This document shows, piece after piece, positions 33,629 through 42,670 of a stretch of 64,000 nucleotides of DNA. This DNA comes from Actinomadura nitritigenes (GTDB lineage: Bacteria > Actinomycetota > Actinomycetes > Streptosporangiales > Streptosporangiaceae), in NCBI RefSeq assembly GCF_017573545.1, contig NZ_JAGEOK010000014.1:124001-188000 (forward strand), in the 5' to 3' direction. Numbering within the stretch: the first letter of the stretch is position 1; each line of letters starts with the position of its first letter. The position numbers were made by a program, and so were the translations under genes. The notes beneath the pieces are model-generated. The model saw only the letters and a program-made list of their open reading frames with translations, did no database searches and was not told the origin of the DNA.

Positions 33629-34813
33629 CTAACCGAGCAGCTCGACGACCGTTCCGGCGCCGACCGTCCGGCCGCCCTCCCGGATCGCGAACCCGAGCCC
33701 CTCGCTCATCGCGACGGGCCGGCCCAGCTCGACGGCCATCTCGACGGAGTCGCCCGGCATCGCCATGCCGCCCTCACCGCCGAGGTCCACACCGCCGACC
33801 ACGTCCGTCGTCCGGAAGTGGAACTGCGGCCGGTACCCGTGGAAGAACGGCCTGCTCCGGCCGCCCTCCGCCGCCGTCAGCACCCGGACCCGCGCGCGGA
33901 ACCGGGTGTGCGGCCGGATCGCGCCCGGCGCCGCGACCACCTGGCCGCGCCGCACCTGGTCGCGCCGCACGCCGCGGAGCAGCATCGCGGTGTTGTCGCC
34001 CGCCTCGGCGTGGTCCATGGACTGCCCGAAGGTCTCCAGCCCCGTCGCGACCGAGCCGAACGACGCGCCGAGCCCGACGACCTCCACCGCGTCCCCGACC
34101 CGGACCGAGCCCTGCGCCACCACGCCGGTCACGACGGTGCCGCGCCCGGTGATGGTGAGCACGCTCTCCACCGGCATGAGGAACGGCCTGTCGAGCACGC
34201 GGTCCGGCACCGGCACGTACGCGTCGATCGCGTCGAGCAGGTCGCCGATCCGGGCCGTCCAGTACGGGTCGCCCTCCAGCGCCTTCAGCCCGGAGACCCG
34301 GACCACGGGCACCTCGTCGCCGGGGAACCCGTACTCGGTGAGCAGCTCGCGCACCTCCAGCTCGACGAGGTCGAGCAGCTCGGTGTCCTCGACCGTGTCG
34401 GCCTTGTTGAGCGCGACCACGATGTGCCGGACGCCGACCTGGTGCGCCAGCACGATGTGCTCCCGCGTCTGCGGCATCGCGCCGTCCTGCGCCGAGACGA
34501 CCAGCACCGCCCCGTCCACCTGCGCCGCACCGGTGATCATGTTCTTCACGTAGTCGGCGTGACCGGGCATGTCGACGTGGGCGTAGTGCCTGGTCGCGGT
34601 GGAGTACTGGACGTGCGCGACGTTGATGGTGATGCCGCGGTCGCGCTCCTCGGGGGCGCGGTCGATGCCCTCGAACGGCACGGCGGACGCCAGCCCGCGC
34701 TCGGCCAGCACCTTCGTGATCGCCGCGGTCAGCGTCGTCTTGCCGTGGTCGACGTGGCCCATCGTGCCGATGTTCAGGTGCGGCTTGTCCCGCTCGTACA
34801 GCTTCTTCGCCAT
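33629..34813 (-). CDS. tuf: Elongation factor Tu, divergent paralog
   Basis: 394 residues, full length. G1 GHVDHGKTT (19-27), G2 region RGITINVAHVQYSTATRHYAHV, G3 DMPGH (81-85), G4 NKAD (137-140), G5 SGLKAL; domains 2 and 3 complete to the end EGGRTVGAGTVVELLG. It departs from housekeeping EF-Tu: the near-universal Cys of DCPGH is Met82, canonical Leu120 is Val121, and Gly275 (E. coli numbering) is Ala276. No rpsL/rpsG/fusA neighbours are present, so this looks like an accessory copy like Streptomyces tuf3. The start follows GAGGACGAAGAG. A GC-rich hairpin sits in the leader. Confidence 0.93.
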   Translation of the reverse strand: MAKKLYERDKPHLNIGTMGHVDHGKTTLTAAITKVLAERGLASAVPFEGIDRAPEERDRGITINVAHVQYSTATRHYAHVDMPGHADYVKNMITGAAQVDGAVLVVSAQDGAMPQTREHIVLAHQVGVRHIVVALNKADTVEDTELLDLVELEVRELLTEYGFPGDEVPVVRVSGLKALEGDPYWTARIGDLLDAIDAYVPVPDRVLDRPFLMPVESVLTITGRGTVVTGVVAQGSVRVGDAVEVVGLGASFGSVATGLETFGQSMDHAEAGDNTAMLLRGVRRDQVRRGQVVAAPGAIRPHTRFRARVRVLTAAEGGRSRPFFHGYRPQFHFRTTDVVGGVDLGGEGGMAMPGDSVEMAVELGRPVAMSEGLGFAIREGGRTVGAGTVVELLG

Positions 34814-35130
34814 GGTCTCTTCGTCCTCACGATGATCCGAACGTGAGAACCCGCGCGCGCCCGTGCGGGCGCGCCGCGTTCGCTTGGCCAACCCCCCTCC
34901 GCTGGTTCTCCGGAGGCGGGACGGAGAGGGGTCAGCTTCGGACGCCGTCGTCGGCGATCGCCGCTGCCGCTGCCACGAGGAAGGCAGCCGGCACCGCGCT
35001 CAGCAGGCAGTCGCCTGCGAGCGTCCGGGTGCCGGCTGCGAAGAACATGCCCCGCACACTACGAAGCCGACCGGACGAAGTCGACCGGTTTTCCGCGGGC
35101 AGGTGTTGCGTTGGTGCGACCAACGATGTA
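34814..35130. other. Intergenic region upstream of tuf: leader hairpins, possible small ORF
   Basis: With the palindromes that follow, this forms the 369-bp gap between tuf and the dehalogenase. Near tuf it contains a strong GC hairpin in the leader (GCGCGCCCG...CGGGCGCGC, about 34855-34880) and a shorter CTCACG/CGTGAG pair just upstream of the ribosome site. A minus-strand ORF (34932-35048, 38 aa, hydrophobic C-terminal half) is possible but has a weak ribosome site, so I do not call it as a gene. Confidence 0.5.
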
Positions 35131-35170
35131 ATTTCATTGGTGGCGCCAACGTTGGCGCCACCAATGAAAT
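35109..35170. promoter_or_regulatory. Perfect 40-bp palindrome with flanking related dyad
   Basis: Positions 35131-35150 and 35151-35170 are exact reverse complements with no spacer (each half contains CATTGGTGGCGCCAAC or its complement). A second dyad CGTTGGT-GCG-ACCAACG lies at 35109-35125. Together they give three units of the form TTGG(T/C)G...CCAA. The palindrome ends 12 bp before the dehalogenase ATG and just upstream of its GGAGG, so it could act as a multi-site operator or form a strong mRNA hairpin next to the ribosome site. Confidence 0.85.
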
Positions 35171-35182
35171 GTGGAGGCTTCC

Positions 35183-36067
<885 letters not shown>

Positions 36068-36074
36068 GGCCGGG

Positions 36075-36944
36075 TCAGGCGGACGGTTTGATCAGCTCGT
36101 CGGCGAGCCACCGCGCGGCGCCGTCCGGGTAGGGCGCGGGCAGGGAGAGGACGAAGTGCCGGAAACCGGCGTCGAGCGCCTCGCCGATCGCGTCCCTGGC
36201 GGCGCCGGGCTCGTCGTAGGAGACGGGCAGGTGGATGGAGCGGGTGATCGAGGCGGGGTCGCGGCCGATGGCGGCGCAGTAGCGGTCCAGCAGGGCGCTG
36301 CGGGCGGTCACGTCCGCGATGTCGCCGCCGGGGATGTTCCACAGGTCGGCGTGCTCGGCGACCACGCGCAGCGTCGCGGACGAGCGGCCGCCGATGAGGA
36401 TCGGCGGGTGCGGGCGCTGGACGGGCTTGGGGTTGCCGAACGCGCCGGTGAGCCGGTGGTGGACGCCGGCGAAGTCGAACGGCTCGGGCTCCGTCCACAG
36501 CCGCCGGACGATGGCGCACGCCTCGGCGAGGCTCTCCACGGAGTGCTCGAAGTCGTGGAAGGGCAGGCCGTGCGCCTCGTACTCGCGCCGGGCGAGCGGG
36601 TGGCCGGGACGCGAGCCCGCGCCGATGCCGAAGTCGAGCCGCCCGCCGGAGACGATGTCGACGGTGGTGGCGATCTTGGCGAGCATCGCGGGCGGGCGGA
36701 ACCGGTTGCTGGTCACCAGCAGGCCGAGGCGCAGCCGCCGGGTCCGCGCGGCCAGCGCGGACAGCAGCGTCCAGCCCTCGTAGGCCGGGCCGTCCGGGTC
36801 GCCGCCGATCGGCATGAGGTGGTCGAACAGCCAGGCGTGGCCGATCTCGGGGATCGCGTCGGCCTCGCGCCAGACCCGCAGGATGTCGTCGTAGCCGACC
36901 TGCATCGGCGCGGTCATGATCCCGAAACTGGGTGATCGCGGCAT
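36075..36944 (-). CDS. LLM-class flavin/F420-dependent oxidoreductase
   Basis: 289 residues of the luciferase-like TIM barrel: AWLFDHLMPIGGDPDGPAYEGW, LRLGLLVTSNRFRPPAMLAKIATTVDIVSGGRL (block split across 60-95), GIGAGS, and PPILIGGRSSATLRVVAEHADLWN. Many actinobacterial members use F420 instead of FMN. Substrate unknown. It follows an alpha/beta hydrolase gene on the same strand by 36 bp and may be in its operon. Confidence 0.88.
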   Translation of the reverse strand: MPRSPSFGIMTAPMQVGYDDILRVWREADAIPEIGHAWLFDHLMPIGGDPDGPAYEGWTLLSALAARTRRLRLGLLVTSNRFRPPAMLAKIATTVDIVSGGRLDFGIGAGSRPGHPLARREYEAHGLPFHDFEHSVESLAEACAIVRRLWTEPEPFDFAGVHHRLTGAFGNPKPVQRPHPPILIGGRSSATLRVVAEHADLWNIPGGDIADVTARSALLDRYCAAIGRDPASITRSIHLPVSYDEPGAARDAIGEALDAGFRHFVLSLPAPYPDGAARWLADELIKPSA

Positions 36945-36980
36945 GAGCCCTGGTTCCTTTCTCGGTGGACGGGGATCCGC

Positions 36981-37892
36981 CTACTTGATGTCGAGCCGCC
37001 CGAGCGGGCGCGGGTCGCTTTCCAGCGCGGAGCGCGCCTCCTGCCAGCCGGTGTCGTCCGGGTAGAGGACGCCGCGCAGGTAGGCGGTGGTGAGCCGCTG
37101 GACGAGGGCGACGCGCTCGGGGTTCTCGTCCGTCGTCTCGGCGACCTCGTATCCCGGGACGCCGCCGAGCGAGTGCTCCGCTCCGAACAGCGTGAGCAGG
37201 GCCTTGTCCTTCGGGCCGAGCACGTAGGCGTCGGTGAACCAGTCCGGCCCCCGGGTGGTCAGGGGCGACCGGTCGTGGTCGCCGGCGACGATGAGCGCGG
37301 GCGCGGCCATGCCGTCGAAGGACGGGTTCATGAAGGGGAAGTGCTCGGCCGCGAACGCCGACAGGTCGGTTCCGCCCCGGCCGGTCAGGGCGAGCAGCAC
37401 GCCCGCCTTCACGCGGGGGTCGGACAGGTCCTCACCGGGTGCGCCGTCCGGGTCCAGGACGCGCGCGCCCAGCAGCATGCTCGCCGTCTGGGCTCCCCAG
37501 GAGTGGCCCGCCACGGCGATGCGGTCGCGGTCGAGGCGCCCGGCGAGGCCGGGAACGGCGGCCTCCAGGGCGTCGAGCCCGTCGATCACGCGCGTCAGGT
37601 CGTCGACGCGCAGGCGCCAGATCCGCGGCGTGCGGGGATCGTCGGCGGGGATGCCGAGCCGCCTGGAGTCGAGGTGGGTGGGCCGGACGACCGCGAAGCC
37701 GTGCGCGGCCCAGTGGTCGGCGAGCGGCGCGTAGCCGTCCATCGACCAGCCGAAGCCGTGCGAGAAGACGATGACGGGCAGGTCGCCGCCGGTCGCGGGC
37801 GCGGACACGCTGACCTGGAGGTCCTCGCCGCGGTCCGGGGCGGGCAGCACGACGGGCCTCGCGGTGATGGTCATGGTGGAAGCGTTCGACAT
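36981..37892 (-). CDS. Alpha/beta hydrolase (dienelactone/PAF-acetylhydrolase-like)
   Basis: 303 residues, no signal peptide. Oxyanion region PVIVFSHGFGWSMDGY, nucleophile GHSWGAQT, acid in IVAGDHDRSP, His in GAEHSLGG. Related in pattern to the exported hydrolase at 29769 but cytosolic. Divergent from a TetR regulator with direct repeats between them, so it is probably the regulated gene, perhaps with the LLM oxidoreductase downstream. Confidence 0.85.
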   Translation of the reverse strand: MSNASTMTITARPVVLPAPDRGEDLQVSVSAPATGGDLPVIVFSHGFGWSMDGYAPLADHWAAHGFAVVRPTHLDSRRLGIPADDPRTPRIWRLRVDDLTRVIDGLDALEAAVPGLAGRLDRDRIAVAGHSWGAQTASMLLGARVLDPDGAPGEDLSDPRVKAGVLLALTGRGGTDLSAFAAEHFPFMNPSFDGMAAPALIVAGDHDRSPLTTRGPDWFTDAYVLGPKDKALLTLFGAEHSLGGVPGYEVAETTDENPERVALVQRLTTAYLRGVLYPDDTGWQEARSALESDPRPLGRLDIK

Positions 37893-37986
37893 GGGTGCGG
37901 CTTTCGTCGGGAGAGGTCGCGAGCGGCGCCGGCGGCGCAGGGGGATTGGTGGCCACGCTCGCGCTCTGGCATGATGATTAACCGGG

Positions 37987-38028
37987 ACGATGTCCCACTT
38001 AGACGATACGGAACGATGTCCCGTTTAG
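37987..38028. promoter_or_regulatory. Direct-repeat operator candidate between hydrolase and TetR gene
   Basis: ACGATGTCCCACTTAG (37987-38002) and ACGATGTCCCGTTTAG (38013-38028) are 16-bp direct repeats with two mismatches, 26 bp apart. Within the first, GGGACGATGTCCC is a perfect dyad (5-bp arms). They lie in the divergent intergenic region, 20 bp before the TetR start, and are good candidates for its binding sites. Confidence 0.7.
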
Positions 38029-38047
38029 CAACCCCGGAGTCGGAGGC

Positions 38048-38629
38048 ATGGTGAAGGACGGCGAGCGCGCGGCCCGGCCCAGGCGGGCGGACGCCCGGCG
38101 CAACGAGGAGGCCCTGCTCGACGCGGCCGCCGAGATCTTCGTGACGTCGGGCGTGGAGGCGCCCGTGCGCGACATCGCGGCGAAGGCGGGCGTCGGGACG
38201 GCCACGATCTACCGCCACTTCCCGACACGGGCGGACCTCATCGTGGCCGTCTACCGGCACCAGGTCGAGTCCTGCGCCGAGGCCGGACCCGCCCTGCTGG
38301 AGGAGAGCGCGACGCCGTACGCGGCGCTGGGGCGGTGGATCGACCTGTTCGTGGACTTCCTGGTCACCAAGCACGGGCTCGCGGCCGTGCTGCGGTCCGA
38401 CACCGCCGGGTTCGAGACGCTGCACGCCTACTTCCTCGAACGCCTCGTCCCCGTGTGCGCGCGGCTGCTCGACGCCGCGGCCGGCGCGGGCGAGATCCGC
38501 TCCGGCATCGGCGCCTACGAGCTCATGCGGGGCATCGGCAACCTCTGCATCGGCGCCGAGAACGACGACCGCTACGACGCGCGGCGCCTCGTCCGCCTCC
38601 TGATCGCCGGCCTGCGCCCGCCCCAGTGA
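38048..38629 (+). CDS. TetR-family transcriptional regulator
   Basis: 193 residues. The N-terminal HTH reads ADARRNEEALLDAAAEIF, VRDIAAKAGVGTATIYRHFPTRADLI; the C-terminal ligand domain is helical and resembles the TetR_C SbtR-like group. Probably represses itself and the divergent hydrolase through the repeats just upstream. The ATG follows GGAGGC. Confidence 0.93.
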   Translation: MVKDGERAARPRRADARRNEEALLDAAAEIFVTSGVEAPVRDIAAKAGVGTATIYRHFPTRADLIVAVYRHQVESCAEAGPALLEESATPYAALGRWIDLFVDFLVTKHGLAAVLRSDTAGFETLHAYFLERLVPVCARLLDAAAGAGEIRSGIGAYELMRGIGNLCIGAENDDRYDARRLVRLLIAGLRPPQ

Positions 38630-38659
38630 CCACCGCGGTGACCGCGTGGCGCAGCGCGG

Positions 38660-39667
38660 CTACCGGCTCGGAAGCGAGCGCGGCAGGCCGAACGACGGGA
38701 GCACGCCGTTCTCGAAGCGGGTCATGGCGCTGATCCGGCCGCCCGCGAGGGTGAGGACGTACAGGCCGGTCCCGTGCCGGGCGCCGGTGGGGGCGCGCAG
38801 GTAGCTCCCGAACGCCGGCTGTCCGTTGGCGCGCGTCGGCACGAGGTCGAACCTCCGCCCTGCGCCGAACAGGTCGGCGCAGAAGCCCGCCACGACGTCC
38901 CGCCCCTCGTACTCGAACGGCAGCGGCGGCATGGACACGAAGGCGTCGTCGGTCAGCAGCGCCACCAGCGCGTCGACGTCGGCGGCCTCCCAGGCGCGGA
39001 CGAAGCCCGCCACCACGGCGTTCTCGGCGGGCGAGCCGGCGGCGGGAGGCGGTTCGTCGCCGGCCTGCGCCGCCTGCCGCCGCCGCAGGCCGGTGCGCGC
39101 CCGTTTCAGGGCGCTCTTGACCGAGTCGACGGTCGTGTCCAGCATCGCGGCGACCTCGTCCGCGTGGAACCCGAGCACGTCACGGAGGATGAGAACGGCG
39201 ATCTGGCGGGGCGGCAGGGTCTGGAGCGCCGTCACGAAGGCGAGCGAGACGGACTCGGTCCGCTCGTAGCGCGCCTCCGGACCGAGCGGCACCGGCGGCG
39301 CGCCTTCCAGGAGGGCGTCGGGGAACGGCTCCAGCCACACGACCTCGCCGAGCCGGGTCGGTTCGGGCGGCTCGACACCGGGGATGTCCCACGCCTTGGC
39401 CGGGCGCCGGGCCGCCGAGCGAAGCGTGCTCAGGCACCGGTTCGTGGCGATCCGGTAGAGCCAGGTGCGCAACGAGGCGCGTCCGTCGAACCCGCCGAGG
39501 CCCCGCCAGGCGTCCAGCAGCGTGTCCTGGAGGGCGTCCTCGGCGTCCTGGAACGATCCCAGCATCCGGTAGCAGTGCACGTGCAGCTCCCGGCGGTGCG
39601 GCTCGGTGAGCGCGCGGAACGCCTCGCCGTCCCCGGCCCGCGCCCTCGAGATCAGGTCGGCTCCCAT
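38660..39667 (-). CDS. ECF sigma factor with SnoaL-like C-terminal domain (SigG/TIGR02960-like)
   Basis: 335 residues. Sigma-2 (HCYRMLGSFQDAEDALQDTLLDAWRGL, FDGRASLRTWLYRIATNRCL) and sigma-4 (LPPRQIAVLILRDVLGFHADEVAAMLDTTVDSVKSALKRAR, split here) flank a long linker containing WLEPFPD. A C-terminal NTF2/SnoaL fold follows (VAGFVRAWEAADVDALVALLTDDAFVSMP). This is the large sigma group with fused SnoaL domain, distinct from the ECF41 protein at 14100. Divergent from a DHFR-like gene that may be its target. ATG preceded by GGAGAGG. Confidence 0.9.
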   Translation of the reverse strand: MGADLISRARAGDGEAFRALTEPHRRELHVHCYRMLGSFQDAEDALQDTLLDAWRGLGGFDGRASLRTWLYRIATNRCLSTLRSAARRPAKAWDIPGVEPPEPTRLGEVVWLEPFPDALLEGAPPVPLGPEARYERTESVSLAFVTALQTLPPRQIAVLILRDVLGFHADEVAAMLDTTVDSVKSALKRARTGLRRRQAAQAGDEPPPAAGSPAENAVVAGFVRAWEAADVDALVALLTDDAFVSMPPLPFEYEGRDVVAGFCADLFGAGRRFDLVPTRANGQPAFGSYLRAPTGARHGTGLYVLTLAGGRISAMTRFENGVLPSFGLPRSLPSR

Positions 39668-39733
39668 CGGCGCTCGCCACCTCTCCTCTGCGCCCGTTCT
39701 CTTCCCATCCTGTACGGACGCCGGGCGGGCCCC

Positions 39734-39762
39734 GAAGGGGGCGGTCCTCGGCCGCCCCCTTC
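39734..39762. repeat. 11-bp perfect inverted repeat in ECF/DHFR-like intergenic region
   Basis: GAAGGGGGCGG and CCGCCCCCTTC flank a 7-nt loop, midway between divergent starts. It might act as an operator, a leader hairpin or a boundary terminator. No regulator can be assigned. Confidence 0.55.
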
Positions 39763-39818
39763 TCCGGGATCGCGGCATCTGCATCGGCGACGGCAACGAC
39801 ACCGATGGGAGAAGCGCC

Positions 39819-40397
39819 ATGGGAAGGATCGTCATCAGCGAGAACGTCTCGCTCGACGGAGTCACCGAGATCGCGGGCGACGAGGACGCCAGGTTCGGCC
39901 GCTGGTTCGACTGGATGGCGGACGAGGACCGCATCGCGTGGGCCGAGGCCGAGACCGCGGAGGCGATGGGCACCGAGGCGCTGCTCATGGGCCGGCGCAG
40001 CTACGAGTACTTCATCGCGCGGGGCTGGCCCTCGCGGACCGGCCCGTGGGCGGACCGGCTGCGGTCCCTGCCCAAGCACGTCGTGTCCTCGACCCTGGAG
40101 GACCTCGGCTGGGAGAACACCGCGGTCCTGGGCGGCGACCCCGTCCACGAGATCTCGAGGCTGAAGGAGAAGGTGGACGGGGACATCGTCGTGTACGCGA
40201 GCACCCGGCTCGTGCACACGCTGATCGAGCACGACCTCGCCGACGAGCTGCGGCTGATCGTGTGGCCGCTCGTCATCGGGGCCGGCCCGCGGCTGTTCGG
40301 CGAGACGAGCGGCGTGAAGTCCATGCGCCTGGTGGACACCCGCATGGTCGGTGACGGCATGCCGCTCCTCACCTACCGGACCGCCCGGGAGTCCTAG
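39819..40397 (+). CDS. Dihydrofolate reductase-like (RibD C-terminal domain) protein
   Basis: 192 residues. Opens GRIVISENVSLDGV, has ALLMGRRSYEYF and a C-terminal VIGAGPRLFGETSGVKSMRLV, the RibD_C/DHFR-like reductase block. These small proteins bind NADPH but are seldom true DHFRs; function is unknown. GGGAG lies 8 bp before the ATG. Divergent from an ECF-SnoaL sigma factor, a common pairing in actinobacteria. Confidence 0.85.
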   Translation: MGRIVISENVSLDGVTEIAGDEDARFGRWFDWMADEDRIAWAEAETAEAMGTEALLMGRRSYEYFIARGWPSRTGPWADRLRSLPKHVVSSTLEDLGWENTAVLGGDPVHEISRLKEKVDGDIVVYASTRLVHTLIEHDLADELRLIVWPLVIGAGPRLFGETSGVKSMRLVDTRMVGDGMPLLTYRTARES

Positions 40398-40446
40398 GCG
40401 CCTGCGTCCCGTGCCCCGTCCCGGCCCCCGGCCCCCGGCCCCCGGC

Positions 40447-40962
40447 TCAGTCCCGGCCGGGGATCGGGGCGCCGGACGGCAGGCCCGCCGCCACGTACCC
40501 GTCGTACGCCGGCTGCCACGCGGGCTGCTCGGCGGGGCGGTCCTCGGCGAGGGCGTCGAGCGCGGCCAGGCAGACGTCCCAGCCGGCCGCGTTGCGCGCC
40601 GCCGTGTCGCGGGCCTCGAGGACGTTGGTGAGGACGAACCGGGTCCGGCCGCCGTCGAGCGGTTCGAGGTCGAAGTGCAGCTCGTCGCCGCCCCAGCTGA
40701 AGGCGAGCCGGCGCGGCGGGTCGACGTCGATGACCCGGCCGCTCGACGTCGCCTCGGGCATGGCCGGGTCGCCGGAGAAGGTGATCGCGCCGCCGGGGAC
40801 CGGATCGATGGTGATCTTCGGGGCCGGGAACCAGCGCGCCAGCTCGGCGGGGTCGGCGACCATGCGCCACACCCGCTCCACCGGGTGGTCGTAGATCCGC
40901 TCGAAGCGGACGGCCGGGCGGCCGCCGATCTCGAGGTAGCGGCCGGGATTCGTGATGATCAT
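40447..40962 (-). CDS. SRPBCC/AHSA1-family protein
   Basis: 171 residues: ERIYDHPVERVWRMVADPAELARWFP at the start, then a helix-grip fold (FDLEPLDGGRTRFVLTNVL) ending in a long helix. Such AHSA1-like proteins bind small hydrophobic ligands and are repeatedly paired with ArsR regulators. Its ATG overlaps the ArsR stop by 4 bp, so translation is coupled. Function unknown. Confidence 0.88.
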   Translation of the reverse strand: MIITNPGRYLEIGGRPAVRFERIYDHPVERVWRMVADPAELARWFPAPKITIDPVPGGAITFSGDPAMPEATSSGRVIDVDPPRRLAFSWGGDELHFDLEPLDGGRTRFVLTNVLEARDTAARNAAGWDVCLAALDALAEDRPAEQPAWQPAYDGYVAAGLPSGAPIPGRD

Positions 40963-41318
40963 GGTTCGCCTCTCTCGGTGGCGCCGGCGCCGGGCCGTCC
41001 GCCGGACGGGTCGTCCAGGCGGTCCAGCCGGTCGCCCAGCGCGTCCAGGCTCGCGTTCCACAACCGCCGGTAGGGCGCCAGCCAGGCGTCCAGCTCCGCC
41101 ATCGGGGCGGGCCGGATCGCGTACAGCCGGCGCTGCGCGTCCCGTTCGACGTCGACCAGCCCGGCCTCGCGCAGCACGCGCAGGTGCTTGGACGTGCCGG
41201 GCTGGCTCAGGCCGCAGGCGCGGGCCAGGTCGCCGACCGGCCGCGGACCGTCCAGCAGCCGGTCGAGGATCGCCCGCCGGCCGGGGTCGGCGAGCGCGTG
41301 CCAGACCGCGGTTGCCAT
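40959..41318 (-). CDS. ArsR-family transcriptional regulator
   Basis: 119 residues from the ATG at 41318 (a TTG at 41327 is an alternative). Winged HTH: WHALADPGRRAILDRLLDGPRPVGDLARAC, LSQPGTSKHLRVLREAGLVDVERDAQRRLY. No metal-binding cysteine pattern. A clear -35/-10 pair places the transcription start at or next to this ATG, favouring a leaderless mRNA. Coupled to the SRPBCC gene. Confidence 0.92.
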   Translation of the reverse strand: MATAVWHALADPGRRAILDRLLDGPRPVGDLARACGLSQPGTSKHLRVLREAGLVDVERDAQRRLYAIRPAPMAELDAWLAPYRRLWNASLDALGDRLDRLDDPSGGRPGAGATERGEP

Positions 41319-41325
41319 GTCGTTC

Positions 41326-41355
41326 AATATGCCTCACCAGGAATATAACCGTCAA
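41326..41355 (-). promoter_or_regulatory. Housekeeping-type promoter of the ArsR-SRPBCC operon
   Basis: Minus strand: TTGACG (41355-41350), 18-nt spacer, CATATT (41331-41326). A start about 7 nt downstream falls on the ATG at 41318. The -35 overlaps the 3' end of the MFS gene. Confidence 0.65.
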
Positions 41356-42605
41356 GGAATAGAGCGAGGTCGGCGCGGTCGCAGCAGGATCCAGCCGGAG
41401 AGCGCGCCGGCGAACTGGAGCGAGGCGATCGCCAGCACCAGCCCGACCGGGCCGACCGCGTCCGCGCACGCGGCGGTGAGCGCCGCGCCGAGCGCGGAGG
41501 CGCCGATCTTCAGGCTGCCGCCGGTGGTGTTCACCTGGCCGAGCCGGTCCGGCGGCGACTCGCGCTGGCGGAGCATCAGCGTCGCGGTGAACACCGGCCC
41601 CTCGGCGAGCCCCGCCGCGCAGAACGCGGCCATCGCCCACGGCACCGACGGGACCACCGCGAGCGCCGCCAGCGCGGCGCCGAACGCGACGAGCCCGCCG
41701 ACCAGGACCGGCTCGGCGCGCCGGGGCGTCAGCCAGCGGCTCGACGCCAGCGAGCCGAGCAGCGACCCGGCGGCCATCGCCACCAGCAGCCGCCCGCCCG
41801 CGCTGGGCGCGGCGCCGATGTGCCCGGCGAGCAGGACCGCCGTCACCGCGACGCCGCCGAACCCGAGCCACGCGAGCGTCGTCGCGACGGTCAGCGCGCG
41901 CAGCACCCGGCCCCGGGCCAGCACGAGCAGCCCGCCGGCGATCACGTCGCCGAGGCCGGACCGGGCGTCCTCGGTGACCTCGCCGATGTCCCGCTCGGCG
42001 ATCGCGCCCTTCCCCGCCTCGGCGGCCCGCCCCGCCTCGGCGGGCTTTCCGGGCCCGGCGAAGGGCAGCAGGGGAAGGACGCAGAGCCCGAGGACGGCGC
42101 TCGCCACGATGCCCGCCCCCGCGTACCGGCCGCTCGCGAACGAGGCGACGCCCGCCGCGAGACCGGGGCCGACGATCGCTGCCACGTTGTAGCTCGACGC
42201 CTCCAGCCCGTACGCGCGCGACAGCCGGTCGGCCGGGACGAACCGCGGCAGCAGGCTGGTCAGCGCCACGACGATCGGCTCGGTGCAGCCGATCACGGCC
42301 GCGACGCACAGCGCCGCGACCAGCGGCGAGCCGCCCGCCATCACCAGCAGCAGGCCGGTCGCGGCGACATAGGCGAGGGCCAGCGGGACGACGGCGCGGC
42401 GCGGGCGGGCCATCCGGTCCAGCGCGTTGCCGATCACCGGCCCGCTGACCACGTACGGCAGCGTCATCGCGGTCTGCAGGTAGCCGGCGGTGGCGGCGTG
42501 GCCCGTCCGGGCCTGGACGGTCAGGACGAGCGCCGTCGCGACGCCCTCGGCGGACACCCGCAGCAGCGTCGCGGCGGTCAAATGCAGTGAAAGCCCCCGG
42601 ATCAC
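41352..42605 (-). CDS. MFS transporter
   Basis: 417 residues, 12 predicted helices, GTG start. The 2-3 loop reads NALDRMARPRRAVVPL, and there is a long cytoplasmic loop in the middle (AERDIGEVTEDARSGL). It resembles drug-exporter MFS families rather than sugar porters; cargo unknown. An upstream ATG would add an odd 31-residue extension, so the GTG is preferred. Upstream of, but separately promoted from, the ArsR-SRPBCC pair. Confidence 0.85.
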   Translation of the reverse strand: MIRGLSLHLTAATLLRVSAEGVATALVLTVQARTGHAATAGYLQTAMTLPYVVSGPVIGNALDRMARPRRAVVPLALAYVAATGLLLVMAGGSPLVAALCVAAVIGCTEPIVVALTSLLPRFVPADRLSRAYGLEASSYNVAAIVGPGLAAGVASFASGRYAGAGIVASAVLGLCVLPLLPFAGPGKPAEAGRAAEAGKGAIAERDIGEVTEDARSGLGDVIAGGLLVLARGRVLRALTVATTLAWLGFGGVAVTAVLLAGHIGAAPSAGGRLLVAMAAGSLLGSLASSRWLTPRRAEPVLVGGLVAFGAALAALAVVPSVPWAMAAFCAAGLAEGPVFTATLMLRQRESPPDRLGQVNTTGGSLKIGASALGAALTAACADAVGPVGLVLAIASLQFAGALSGWILLRPRRPRSIP

Positions 42606-42670
42606 CCTCGGATCGTGGCACAGGAACGGGCCAACGGCTCCGCCGGAAAGGGCCGATCTAGACTTCTGGT

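Noticed and set aside
34932..35048. A 38-residue minus-strand ORF upstream of tuf
   Set aside because: Weak ribosome site, no recognisable family and location in a regulatory region; too little support to call a gene.
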